Below are positions 30,934 to 38,940 of a stretch of DNA of 64,000 nucleotides, piece after piece. Positions within the stretch are counted from its first letter, which is position 1, and each line of letters starts with the position of its first letter. The DNA comes from Pythium myriotylum (Eukaryota > Oomycota > Peronosporomycetes > Pythiales > Pythiaceae). The notes beneath the pieces were generated by a model, which had not been told where the DNA came from, searched no databases, and saw only the letters and a program-made list of their open reading frames with translations. The DNA lies in NCBI GenBank assembly GCA_023091665.1, contig JALJCQ010000003.1, positions 2,108,001 to 2,172,000 of the forward strand. Direction: 5' to 3'. A program made the translations under genes and the position numbers.

Positions 30934-33588
30934 ATGGCGTCCAAAGAGCCCAAGCACGACGACCTCGTGGGTCTCCAGTCCGATGAATCGAGTGGCAAGC
31001 GCGCCACCGAGGTCTCGCTCGGCGACAACTCCAAGCAAGACCCCACGGCCGTGCCCGAGGCACTGCTCGTGCGCTCGTCCTTCGCCATGACTGTGGGTCT
31101 CTCGACCGCCGCGTTTCTCGCCGTCGTTCTTGTCTTCACGCACGGCGTCTCGATCGACGGCGGCATCCGGGACAAGATCGGCAGCTCCAAGAATGCCGAG
31201 GCACGCGTCGAGATCTACCAGGCCATCAACGGTTACGTCACGGCAGCGATCGCAATGGTCATGGAGAGCTACTTTGCTGTCTTCATCGCAGTCGCCGGCA
31301 TGTTCCTCACCAACGTGCAGTGGTATGCGGGAGACAACCCGCAGGCCGGTCCGTCCCACTTCAAACTACTTGGTCTCTGGGCCTTCACGACGATGATCCT
31401 CTTTGCGCTCAAGGTCGCCATCACGGCAGCTTTCGTGGGCTATTCGACCACCAAAGTCGTACGCGCATTCGCCAACAGTGACCTCGTTGCTACGGCGGCC
31501 TACAACAAGTCGGACATCGTCACTGCCAACCTGTCGACAATGGGGAATAGCGTCAGCGTGCTTGACACGATCCTCAGTGCCGCCGTACGACAAAAAGTGA
31601 CGCCATTCAAGATGCTCACGGACTCTCCTTGTATCGTCAAGTCTGAGAAGAATGTGACGGATAGGTCGACGGAAGTCTACCCATCGGATCTGCCAACCGT
31701 GAAAGAAGTGCGATCTACAGCCGTGGTGTACGGCTTCCCTTCTCGAAGTTGGAACTTGGACGCGATGCCGTTTGGGCTCAACCCAACTCAAGAGTATGAA
31801 TTTGATGTGAGCGATATCTCTGCGAGCGACTTCGATGCGTTTCAGAAGAAATCCCAAGTGTCTTGGACCACGATGTACGAGCTACTGCTGCAGGGAAAAC
31901 TGCTCTTTGAACGATCAGTCTCGGACTCGAACGCCTCTGCGACTTATGATTGCACGCTAAGCGACAGTTCGGCCAAGGCGACCAGAACTTACAACGTTGG
32001 CAACGTGACCATCACGTCAGTGGTCGCCGACGAAAAGGACATCGGGAAATGCCGCGGAGCTATCAGCTCTCTCAAGGATTTTGCCAACGTCTCGGACGCA
32101 TCGATGCATACTCCATCCAAGATGTCGGACTTGATCGTGAACGGCTTCAAGAAGACGATCCCCCAACTCGCGGCCAATGAGACGACGGTCACGATCGCCA
32201 CGTATGACATAAACCCGCAGATGAAGCTCACATCCTTCTCGGTGGACATGCGGTACGTGGAAGGGACGCAATATCGGGACACCACAGCATCCTGCGATGG
32301 TGATCAACTCAAGGCTAGCGTCATCAAAGAGTATCATGACCCCAATCCAGTCACCCTCGAGGCCGATCGACGGCTATTGTGCGACCAGACGTACTACCCC
32401 TACGAGAACACGCGCTCTACGTGTGGCCCCAACAGCTGCATCTTCCTGGATGCCTCCTCGACTCTGCCGCTGAAGCAACAATTCCAGCTCATGCCCTACC
32501 TGGAGAGCTGCTCGGTTGCCAACCTCACGTACAATGCCGACTATCTCAACTTCTTTCCCAGCGGCTGTACCCCACGAGAAGATGCGGTTTTCCTCTACGG
32601 ACTCGGCTCGTACATGGGCGGCGAAACGTTCACGATCGCTCGTGGCACCAACTTGACGGCCATGACCTACCCGCAACGCCGCGTCAAGCTCGTGTTCGCC
32701 AAGCTTGAGTGGCGAACCGAGGATCTGAGCTCCAAATTCAAAGCCAAATGCAATGCTACACATTTCGACGGGGATACCGACTGCTCTGGTCTGCTGCACA
32801 AACTCGAGAACGTGACGGTGCCGGCGGTAAACCTAGCCACGAGTAAAGAGAAGTATGTCCGCTTCCTCATGCTTGGAAGCCGCAACCTGCCGAGCGATCG
32901 GCTAGGACGTGACTATCGGAATCCAGTGCCGCTCATGTCGCTGAATATGCGACCGTTATACTACGAGAAACAAAAGCGGTACTTTCAGTGGGAGTACGTC
33001 GACAAGGGGAACTTTGAGAGCGTTGATTGGCCCGCGGACAGACTCGACAGCGGCGGTCTACGTGGGGAAGAATGCTCTCCGCTCGTGGACTCGTACATTA
33101 CATTCGTTGAAGCCAACCACCTGTACATGGACCACGTCTTGCAGCCTCTATACACATCCGCTCTCTTTTACCTCTTCCAAGACGCCGCCGTCAAGACCGT
33201 CGAAGTGAGCAAGAATGTCACGAACGGCACAGAAGTCTTCGAGCTCTCGGTCGTGGGCACAACCTCGCTCAAGGGCGATCTTGAGAAGCACGTGATCAAG
33301 TTCAGCATCCCTTTGCTCTCGCTCATCTCGACGTTTGTCGGCCTCGCCATCCTCGTCGTGCTCGTGGCGTTTGTCCTCCTCAAACCAACCGAGCGACTGC
33401 GGAAGACAAAGCACGAATCGGTCGCACTCCAGTATCTCCACTTTGTCCAGAACGACGAATACCCGAAAGAACTTTTCGACCGCGCCATCACGCTTCCATC
33501 AGGCGAGCGTGTCCCCATCGACGAGTACGTCGTCGACAGTGCCACGATGCACTACAAGCAAGACAAAGACAAGAAACTTTTCTTGTGA
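30934..33588 (+). CDS. Group II large multi-pass membrane protein, copy 1
   Basis: 884 residues, ATG at 30934 closely preceded by an initiator-like site. Hydrophobic segments lie at about 48-69, 101-127 and 144-169, followed by a long Cys-rich extracellular-type region and one C-terminal membrane segment (SLISTFVGLAILVVLVAFVLL). The tail ends DKDKKLFL. Signatures include SSKNAEARVEIYQAINGYVTAA, cut here to the core SSKNAEARVEIYQ, then STAVVYGFPSRSWN, CGPNSCIFLD and FAKLEWRTEDL. Compared with group II copies 2 and 3 it lacks the ~85-residue Ser/Thr/Pro-rich acidic linker in the middle, which accounts for its shorter length. Many NxT/S sites are present. It is head-to-head with the group I gene at 27658-30432. 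Function unknown. Confidence 0.85.
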   Translation: MASKEPKHDDLVGLQSDESSGKRATEVSLGDNSKQDPTAVPEALLVRSSFAMTVGLSTAAFLAVVLVFTHGVSIDGGIRDKIGSSKNAEARVEIYQAINGYVTAAIAMVMESYFAVFIAVAGMFLTNVQWYAGDNPQAGPSHFKLLGLWAFTTMILFALKVAITAAFVGYSTTKVVRAFANSDLVATAAYNKSDIVTANLSTMGNSVSVLDTILSAAVRQKVTPFKMLTDSPCIVKSEKNVTDRSTEVYPSDLPTVKEVRSTAVVYGFPSRSWNLDAMPFGLNPTQEYEFDVSDISASDFDAFQKKSQVSWTTMYELLLQGKLLFERSVSDSNASATYDCTLSDSSAKATRTYNVGNVTITSVVADEKDIGKCRGAISSLKDFANVSDASMHTPSKMSDLIVNGFKKTIPQLAANETTVTIATYDINPQMKLTSFSVDMRYVEGTQYRDTTASCDGDQLKASVIKEYHDPNPVTLEADRRLLCDQTYYPYENTRSTCGPNSCIFLDASSTLPLKQQFQLMPYLESCSVANLTYNADYLNFFPSGCTPREDAVFLYGLGSYMGGETFTIARGTNLTAMTYPQRRVKLVFAKLEWRTEDLSSKFKAKCNATHFDGDTDCSGLLHKLENVTVPAVNLATSKEKYVRFLMLGSRNLPSDRLGRDYRNPVPLMSLNMRPLYYEKQKRYFQWEYVDKGNFESVDWPADRLDSGGLRGEECSPLVDSYITFVEANHLYMDHVLQPLYTSALFYLFQDAAVKTVEVSKNVTNGTEVFELSVVGTTSLKGDLEKHVIKFSIPLLSLISTFVGLAILVVLVAFVLLKPTERLRKTKHESVALQYLHFVQNDEYPKELFDRAITLPSGERVPIDEYVVDSATMHYKQDKDKKLFL

Positions 33589-33589
33589 A

Positions 33590-33718
33590 CTACTGTATTA
33601 TAAAGCATGCAATGAGTACCAACTAACGCCATGACTATCGCGACCTCGTTTTGCCTACTGTATTATAAAGCATGCCATGAATACCAACTACGCCATGACT
33701 ATCGCGCCCTCCTTTTGC
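33590..33718 (+). repeat. Tandem duplication in 3' flank
   Basis: A ~65 bp unit beginning CTACTGTATTATAAAGCATG occurs at 33590-33654 and again at 33655-33718 with a few substitutions. The first copy starts 2 bp after the stop codon of the group II gene, so the duplicated sequence is 3' UTR. Confidence 0.85.
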
Positions 33719-33990
33719 CAATAGCACGCATTGTTGGCCAAGATAGCAGGCCTACATGAACAAGCCACAAAGCTATTAGGATTTACAAGATAAACTCACT
33801 AGATTTCAATTGCATCGTCATCATCATCACTCATTGTTGTCCAAGACCTGACGAGGTAGAAGCACGTCATCAACTCTCGCCCTACTATCCTCGACAGGCA
33901 CACTCACTTCACTTGAATACGCTCAAAATCCTGCTCAAGACCATCGACTTTGTCGCTATTGTCTGTACCTTCAACAAAGCCGATAAGCCA
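33719..33990. other. Spacer before inverted fragment
   Basis: About 270 bp of AT-richer unique sequence between the 3' tandem repeat and the small inverted-repeat arm. It has a short CATCATCAT run near 33815. No gene or other signal is seen. Confidence 0.5.
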
Positions 33991-35008
33991 TGTAACAAGC
34001 GCGCGAGAACCACTACTACCTGGAGATGCCTGTGCAGCCAATGTACACAGCGTTCTTCTACTACTTCTTCCAGGACGGCGTCGTGACGCAGCTCAACGAC
34101 ACCTCGCTGCTACTAAACAAGTCAACCGCCGCGTGGAAGTACGTGCCAAAGGATCGCCTCGGCAACTCCAAGCTGCAAGGAGACATGCAGGAGCGAAGCG
34201 TCCGCGTGTCAATCCCTCTCAAGTCAGCACTCGCAACCATCGCCGGATGCGGCTTGATTCTCGTGCTTGTCTTGGTCATCATGAACGTGCCCGTGCGCCT
34301 TTACGAATACTTTGACGATAGCACGACTGTTGCACAGCAGTTCCTCGCTATCCGCGACGATGGGGCCTACCCAGCCAGTGTCTACACGAAGCAAATCCAG
34401 TTCCCTGCGACTGGCGAGACCGTCGCGTTCGACGACGTCGAAATCGAGCACCTGACACTAGCCCATGAGACCGAGCCGAGCCGACTGGTCCATCTCTAAC
34501 TCTTGTACAATACAAACCAACTTACACTTTTCCGCTCGTGACTCAGTCACTCCAGGGTCTGCAACGTAACGTCTTCGTATCGCAGGCGTGCGACACTATG
34601 GCCAGACGGATGGTGATGCTCACAATGAAGTCGCTGGCGAGAACCCAACTCACACACCACACTTCCTACATCGGCTACTCCGTCTCGCAGAACCTGCTTC
34701 ACAACGACTTGCGTCGGTGGTAGTCCTCCCAGCCCAAGCAAGTTGAATTCTACGTTTCCAAGCCCTCTAAGCCCCCAAGGGTTCACAGAATGAACTCGAT
34801 AAAGTTCACTTGCATCAACATCTTTGTATCATGCGGAGGTCGAGAAGTGAGAAATTAAAACATGTCAGCGTTGCTCCTCGTACGTCCTTCGAGACTGCAC
34901 ACCGATGACATCGTATGTCGCCAGGTGTGCAGTCTGTTTGCATCAGTGGCCGCGATAAGAGATGTTGCGACCACTGATGCGAACCTGGATTGGCGAAGTG
35001 CCTGGCAC
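33990..35008. repeat. Small inverted repeat, right arm (~1 kb)
   Basis: This is the inverted copy of 27150-28170, carrying the group I 3' fragment, its 3' flank and the hairpin pair (34892-34980). Its outer edge is only ~28 bp from the start of homology of the large inverted repeat (about 35036). Confidence 0.85.
34018..34499 (+). pseudogene. 3' fragment of group I gene
   Basis: The frame encodes the last ~158 residues of the 27658-30432 protein. From the Met at 34026 the 157 residues to the stop are identical in translation. It includes the C-terminal membrane segment and tail but lacks all upstream coding sequence, and no promoter is evident. It arose with the small inverted duplication. 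Whether it is transcribed as a short membrane peptide is unknown; a fragment is the simplest reading. Confidence 0.85.
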
Positions 35009-35341
35009 TAAACTCAGTCTTGGACTGAACACAGCAGCATTCGAATTTTCCCATGATGTATTTTCATCAAATCAAAGTTTTATTTGAAGATATATCCAAT
35101 CAGAAGCTTTGACCCCTGGCTCTCACTTCGGGCAGCACGGTTCGAAATTTTTCCCATGAAACGTGAGGAAGAAAGTGCTCACGTAGACCAAGCGCCAGGA
35201 TTCTGGACGCATATCGCCGAAGAGATCGTCTGGATGTGTCTGATCCGTCCGGCGAGAGCAGGACGAAGAAGCAAAGGTGTTGGGCGATCGAGAATGTCAA
35301 GTTAAATAAGTTTATAGAGATGGGTACAGAACACCAAGCGG
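35009..35341. other. Arm boundary and 3' flank of group II copy 2
   Basis: Left-arm homology begins at about 35036 inside this stretch. It corresponds to about 60856-61165 in the right arm, with several indels. A 73-codon frame on the plus strand is not kept in frame in the other copy, so I treat the stretch as non-coding. Confidence 0.5.
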
Positions 35342-38254
35342 CTACAGAAACACCTTCTTGTCCTCGTCGCGCGTGAAGTGGACGGTGGCGCTGTCAACGA
35401 CGTAGTCGTCCATGGCAACTTTCTCGCCTGAAGGTAGCAGCAGCGATCGCTCGAAGACTTCACTCGGATACTGGTCGTGCTGCAGTAAGTGCGCGTACTG
35501 CACGGCCACGCTCGTCTCCTCGGACATCTTGAGGCGCTCCGTCGGACAAACGAGTACGAGCATCACGAGTATAAGCAACAGACCCATACCGAGGAAGGTT
35601 GAAATAAGCGAGAGCTTGGGCACACTGAACTTTACCACGTGCTTCTCGAGATCGCCCTTGAGCGAGGTTGTGCCCACGACCGAGAGATCGAGCACCTCGG
35701 CACCCGTCGTGACGTTCTTGCTCACTTTGACCGTCTTCACAGCGGCATCTTGGAAGAGATAGAGGAGCGCGGACGTGTAGAGAGGCTGCAGTGGATGATC
35801 CATGAACAAATGGTTCTCTTCGACCTGCGTGATGTACGAGTCGACGAGGGGAGAGCATCTAGTCGCCGTAAGCCCGCCTTTAGTGCCTTCCTGTGTTGGC
35901 CAGTCGCTCTCGTTGAATCGGTTTTTGTTGATATACTCCCACTCGTAGTATGCGTCGTCGCTCGGGTAGTAAAATGGCCTTGTGTTCAATGAGAGCAATT
36001 GCACTGGGTTATGGTAGTCCCTTGTCAGGCGGTCCGCTGGCAGCATGTCCTTGCCCACGACCAGCATTCGCAAGTACTTTTCCTTGGCACCCGTGAGATT
36101 CACCGCCGGTACGGTGACGTTTTCGAGGTTATGGACGAGACCCATGCACTTGGACGCCGAAGTCGTCGTGTTCACACCACAGTCGGCGTCGAATTTCTTG
36201 CTCAAATCCTCCAGTTGCCACTCAAGCTTCGCAAATGTGAGCACGACATGGCGCTCTGGATTGGAGATGAAAGGGAATGAGTCGTTCCCACCGTAGGTGA
36301 ACGAGTCACCAGACATATACGAGCCCAGACCGTAAAGGAAAACAGTGTCTTCCTGGGGGACGCAGCCGCTAGGAAAGAAGTTGAGATAGTCGGGGTCATA
36401 TTTGAGGTTCGCGGTGGAGCAGTTCTTGAGGTATGGGATGAGCTGCAATTGTTTCTTGAACGGGATAGTCCCCGACTTGTCGAGGAAGACACAATTTGAA
36501 TGGCCACAAGCCGAGCGAGGATCCACATACGGATAGTTGACCTGGTCACAGAAAAGGTGGCGATAGACCTCGAGCTCCTCGGCGCTTGTCGAATTACCCA
36601 GAAAAGCGATCATGTCGGCGTTGAGCTTGTCTCCGTTGCAAAAATCCTTCGTATCACGGTAACTGGCATTGAAGTACGGCATGTCGAGTGTCATCGTCGT
36701 GAGCTTAATGAAAGGACTAATGTGGTAGGTCGACATGGTGAATTCCATGGCCTCGGGCTCCACTTGAGGGATCGTGTCAATAAAGCCTTCGACCATTTCG
36801 TCCACGAAATCTTTAGCATTGTGTTTGCTCTCTGACGTGTAATTCGCCAGGTACTGGAGAGAGCTCACGGCACCGAAGCAGCGTCGCATGCCCTTGTAGG
36901 GCCCGTCTTCAAATATATCCTTGTACGAGTCCAAGTCAAATTCACCACTTGAATCACTGCCTTCCATGTCTTCGTCCTCCTCAGTTTCTACCTGCAAGAA
37001 TCGGCCGCGCCGCGACGGCTTGGTAGTTGTCGGGGACTTCGTTGTTGAGTTTGGCTTTGACGTTACAGGTGCCTTAGTTGTCTGAGCGGGTGCTTTGGTG
37101 GTCGGCTCCGGCGTTGCGCCAGCAGAACTTCCACTATCACTGCTATCGGTGTCGAGACCTTGCTTATCTGCAGCAACAATCACTTGATTGTCTACCCAAT
37201 CACAAGGGTAGGAAGCTGAGACGTTGGAGTCAGATACTGACCGCTCGAATAAAAGCTTGCCCTGCAATAACAGCTCGTAGGTCGTAAGCCACGATACTCC
37301 CGAGGTCTTCTGAAACGCCGAGAACTGATCGGCCAGCGAGTTTTCCGAACTGTTGATCAGTCCGAGCTTGAAGGAAACGGTATGATCGGGCTCAAGTCCA
37401 AACGGCATTACATCCAGATTCCACTCCTGAGAAGGGAAGCCGTAAACCACAGCCGTCGAACGCACCTCCTTGACAGACGGCAGCTCAAGTGGCGTAATCT
37501 CATTCTCCAGCTCGGTTGTGTCCGTGGTGTTCCCAAGAACACACGGGGAATCGGAAAGCATTTCGAATGGCGTGACCTTTCGACGCACAGCGCCTCTCAG
37601 AATCGTGTCTAGCACGCTCTGCTTGTTGCCCATCGATGTGAGATTGGCAGCGGTCGTTGGATTGAGAGTCTTGACACTCGGCGCCGTCGTCGTGACGAGG
37701 TCGTCTTGCAGGAAGACGCGCACAACTCCTGTGGTCTTGTGGCTCACGAACGTCGCAGCGATGGCGACATTTAAAATGAACATAATTAAAGGCGGAAATG
37801 CCCACAGGCAGAGTCGCTTGAAGCGGTTACCACCTGAGCGCGGATCGTCGCCCGGATACCATCGAACATTGCTGAGAAAGATGCTAGCGACGATGACAAA
37901 TACTTCGAAGTACCGCTCCATGATCATGCCGACAGCCGCGGTGACGAAACCATTGACGGCCTGGTAGGTTTCGATCTTGCCGTCCGCGTTCTTGGAGCTA
38001 CCAAGGTCGTCCAGCACGTTCCTCTCAATGACGACGCCTTTTCGGAAGATACTCAGGATCGCGATGAGCACACCGAGCGAGAGCGTCACAGTCGCAGCGA
38101 AGTGAGTGCGAGAGAGATCGAGTTGCGGCACGGCACTGACTCGCTGTCCCTGACCACCGCCTTGATCAATTCGCTTGTTTCGGAACGATTCCTCGTCGTC
38201 CACGGGAGGTCCCGTCGTGAAGCCGTACTGAGCGTTTGGCTTGAGCTCGGCCAT
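35342..38254 (-). CDS. Group II large multi-pass membrane protein, copy 2
   Basis: 970 residues from ATG 38254 (MAELKPNAQYGFTTG), the start shared with the mirror copy; an upstream in-frame Met exists but its surroundings are less conserved. Hydrophobic segments lie near 52-74, 105-130 and 147-170, with a C-terminal one (SLISTFLGMGLLLILVMLVL). The extracellular-type region has STAVVYGFPSQEWN, a Thr/Pro/Lys linker (TTKAPAQTTKAPVTSK) followed by an acidic Asp/Glu stretch, and CGHSNCVFLD. The tail ends DEDKKVFL. It is divergent from the group I gene at 38941 and about 97 percent identical, by eye, to the mirror copy at 57943-60855. Differences cluster just after the SPC motif. Function unknown. 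Confidence 0.87.
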   Translation of the reverse strand: MAELKPNAQYGFTTGPPVDDEESFRNKRIDQGGGQGQRVSAVPQLDLSRTHFAATVTLSLGVLIAILSIFRKGVVIERNVLDDLGSSKNADGKIETYQAVNGFVTAAVGMIMERYFEVFVIVASIFLSNVRWYPGDDPRSGGNRFKRLCLWAFPPLIMFILNVAIAATFVSHKTTGVVRVFLQDDLVTTTAPSVKTLNPTTAANLTSMGNKQSVLDTILRGAVRRKVTPFEMLSDSPCVLGNTTDTTELENEITPLELPSVKEVRSTAVVYGFPSQEWNLDVMPFGLEPDHTVSFKLGLINSSENSLADQFSAFQKTSGVSWLTTYELLLQGKLLFERSVSDSNVSASYPCDWVDNQVIVAADKQGLDTDSSDSGSSAGATPEPTTKAPAQTTKAPVTSKPNSTTKSPTTTKPSRRGRFLQVETEEDEDMEGSDSSGEFDLDSYKDIFEDGPYKGMRRCFGAVSSLQYLANYTSESKHNAKDFVDEMVEGFIDTIPQVEPEAMEFTMSTYHISPFIKLTTMTLDMPYFNASYRDTKDFCNGDKLNADMIAFLGNSTSAEELEVYRHLFCDQVNYPYVDPRSACGHSNCVFLDKSGTIPFKKQLQLIPYLKNCSTANLKYDPDYLNFFPSGCVPQEDTVFLYGLGSYMSGDSFTYGGNDSFPFISNPERHVVLTFAKLEWQLEDLSKKFDADCGVNTTTSASKCMGLVHNLENVTVPAVNLTGAKEKYLRMLVVGKDMLPADRLTRDYHNPVQLLSLNTRPFYYPSDDAYYEWEYINKNRFNESDWPTQEGTKGGLTATRCSPLVDSYITQVEENHLFMDHPLQPLYTSALLYLFQDAAVKTVKVSKNVTTGAEVLDLSVVGTTSLKGDLEKHVVKFSVPKLSLISTFLGMGLLLILVMLVLVCPTERLKMSEETSVAVQYAHLLQHDQYPSEVFERSLLLPSGEKVAMDDYVVDSATVHFTRDEDKKVFL

Positions 38255-38940
38255 GGTTGTTCTGGAGTGAATCGCGAAGTGCCCCCGAAGAAGCATGGCG
38301 ATGGAGGTAGGAAACCCAAGCATCTCACGTGCACACGGATGACACGATGTGCAGACTCTCCCTGGAATTTTTCATGTCAACTCAGGTTGCAGAATTTCAG
38401 GTGTGAGATCTATCGAAAATGGATGGTGCTTTATCATTGATCACGGGTTTTGGTGCCAATGAGTGGGGTCCACCGAGACAGAGCCCCTGCGTTCGAAATA
38501 CCATTTTCGAGGTGTGAGTCCTCCTGGAAGTGGATATTTCATGCGCAAATCGATCGAAGTTTGGAGGTTGAGAAATGGAACTTGACCCGTCGTGAATGAG
38601 ATTCTAAGATCGTTGGTTTCCGAATTGCAGAGGTTTTGTGCTCCCAGACCACAAAGTCGTGACCCAAGCACCCACTTTTCCCTTCGAATGAGAATTGAGC
38701 TTGGGTTCAACTCTCTCGTCACGAAGTGTGTTGCGCATCGGACCGGCTCAGGCAAAGCCGACCCAAGTGAGTCAAGTATCGTACAAGCTCAGGCTGTCTA
38801 AGGCGACCCCACTGCTGAAATGGGTTAAATGTCGGACCGGCTCAGGATGGCTAAGGCGACCCCAGTCAGCGCCCCTCCATTGCAGAGGCGAATGGAGAGA
38901 CTCGATTCGTTCGGCTCATTTCCAAATCATCGATTGAAGG
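38255..38940. promoter_or_regulatory. Shared divergent promoter, pair 2
   Basis: 686 bp between start codons. The group I side has GCTCATTTCCAAATC at 38914-38928, an excellent match to the oomycete initiator plus flanking region, 12 bp upstream of the ATG. The group II side has GGCACTTCGCGATTCAC close to its ATG. The interval also holds a three-copy repeat at 38740-38863. Confidence 0.55.
38740..38863 (+). repeat. Three-copy promoter repeat
   Basis: Imperfect copies of GCTCAGG...AAGGCGACCCC lie at about 38740-38764, 38786-38810 and 38834-38863, spaced ~48 bp. The mirror promoter at 57348-57942 keeps only a remnant (AAGCTCAGG), so the array is specific to the left arm or was lost on the right. 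Confidence 0.65.

Noticed and set aside
34018..34499. Independent 157-residue membrane protein
   Set aside because: It is identical to the end of the 27658-30432 protein and lies within an inverted duplication, so a fragment is simpler.
35084..35305. 73-codon plus-strand frame at the outer arm edge
   Set aside because: The mirror copy at 60900-61117 is out of frame through indels, so the frame is not conserved.
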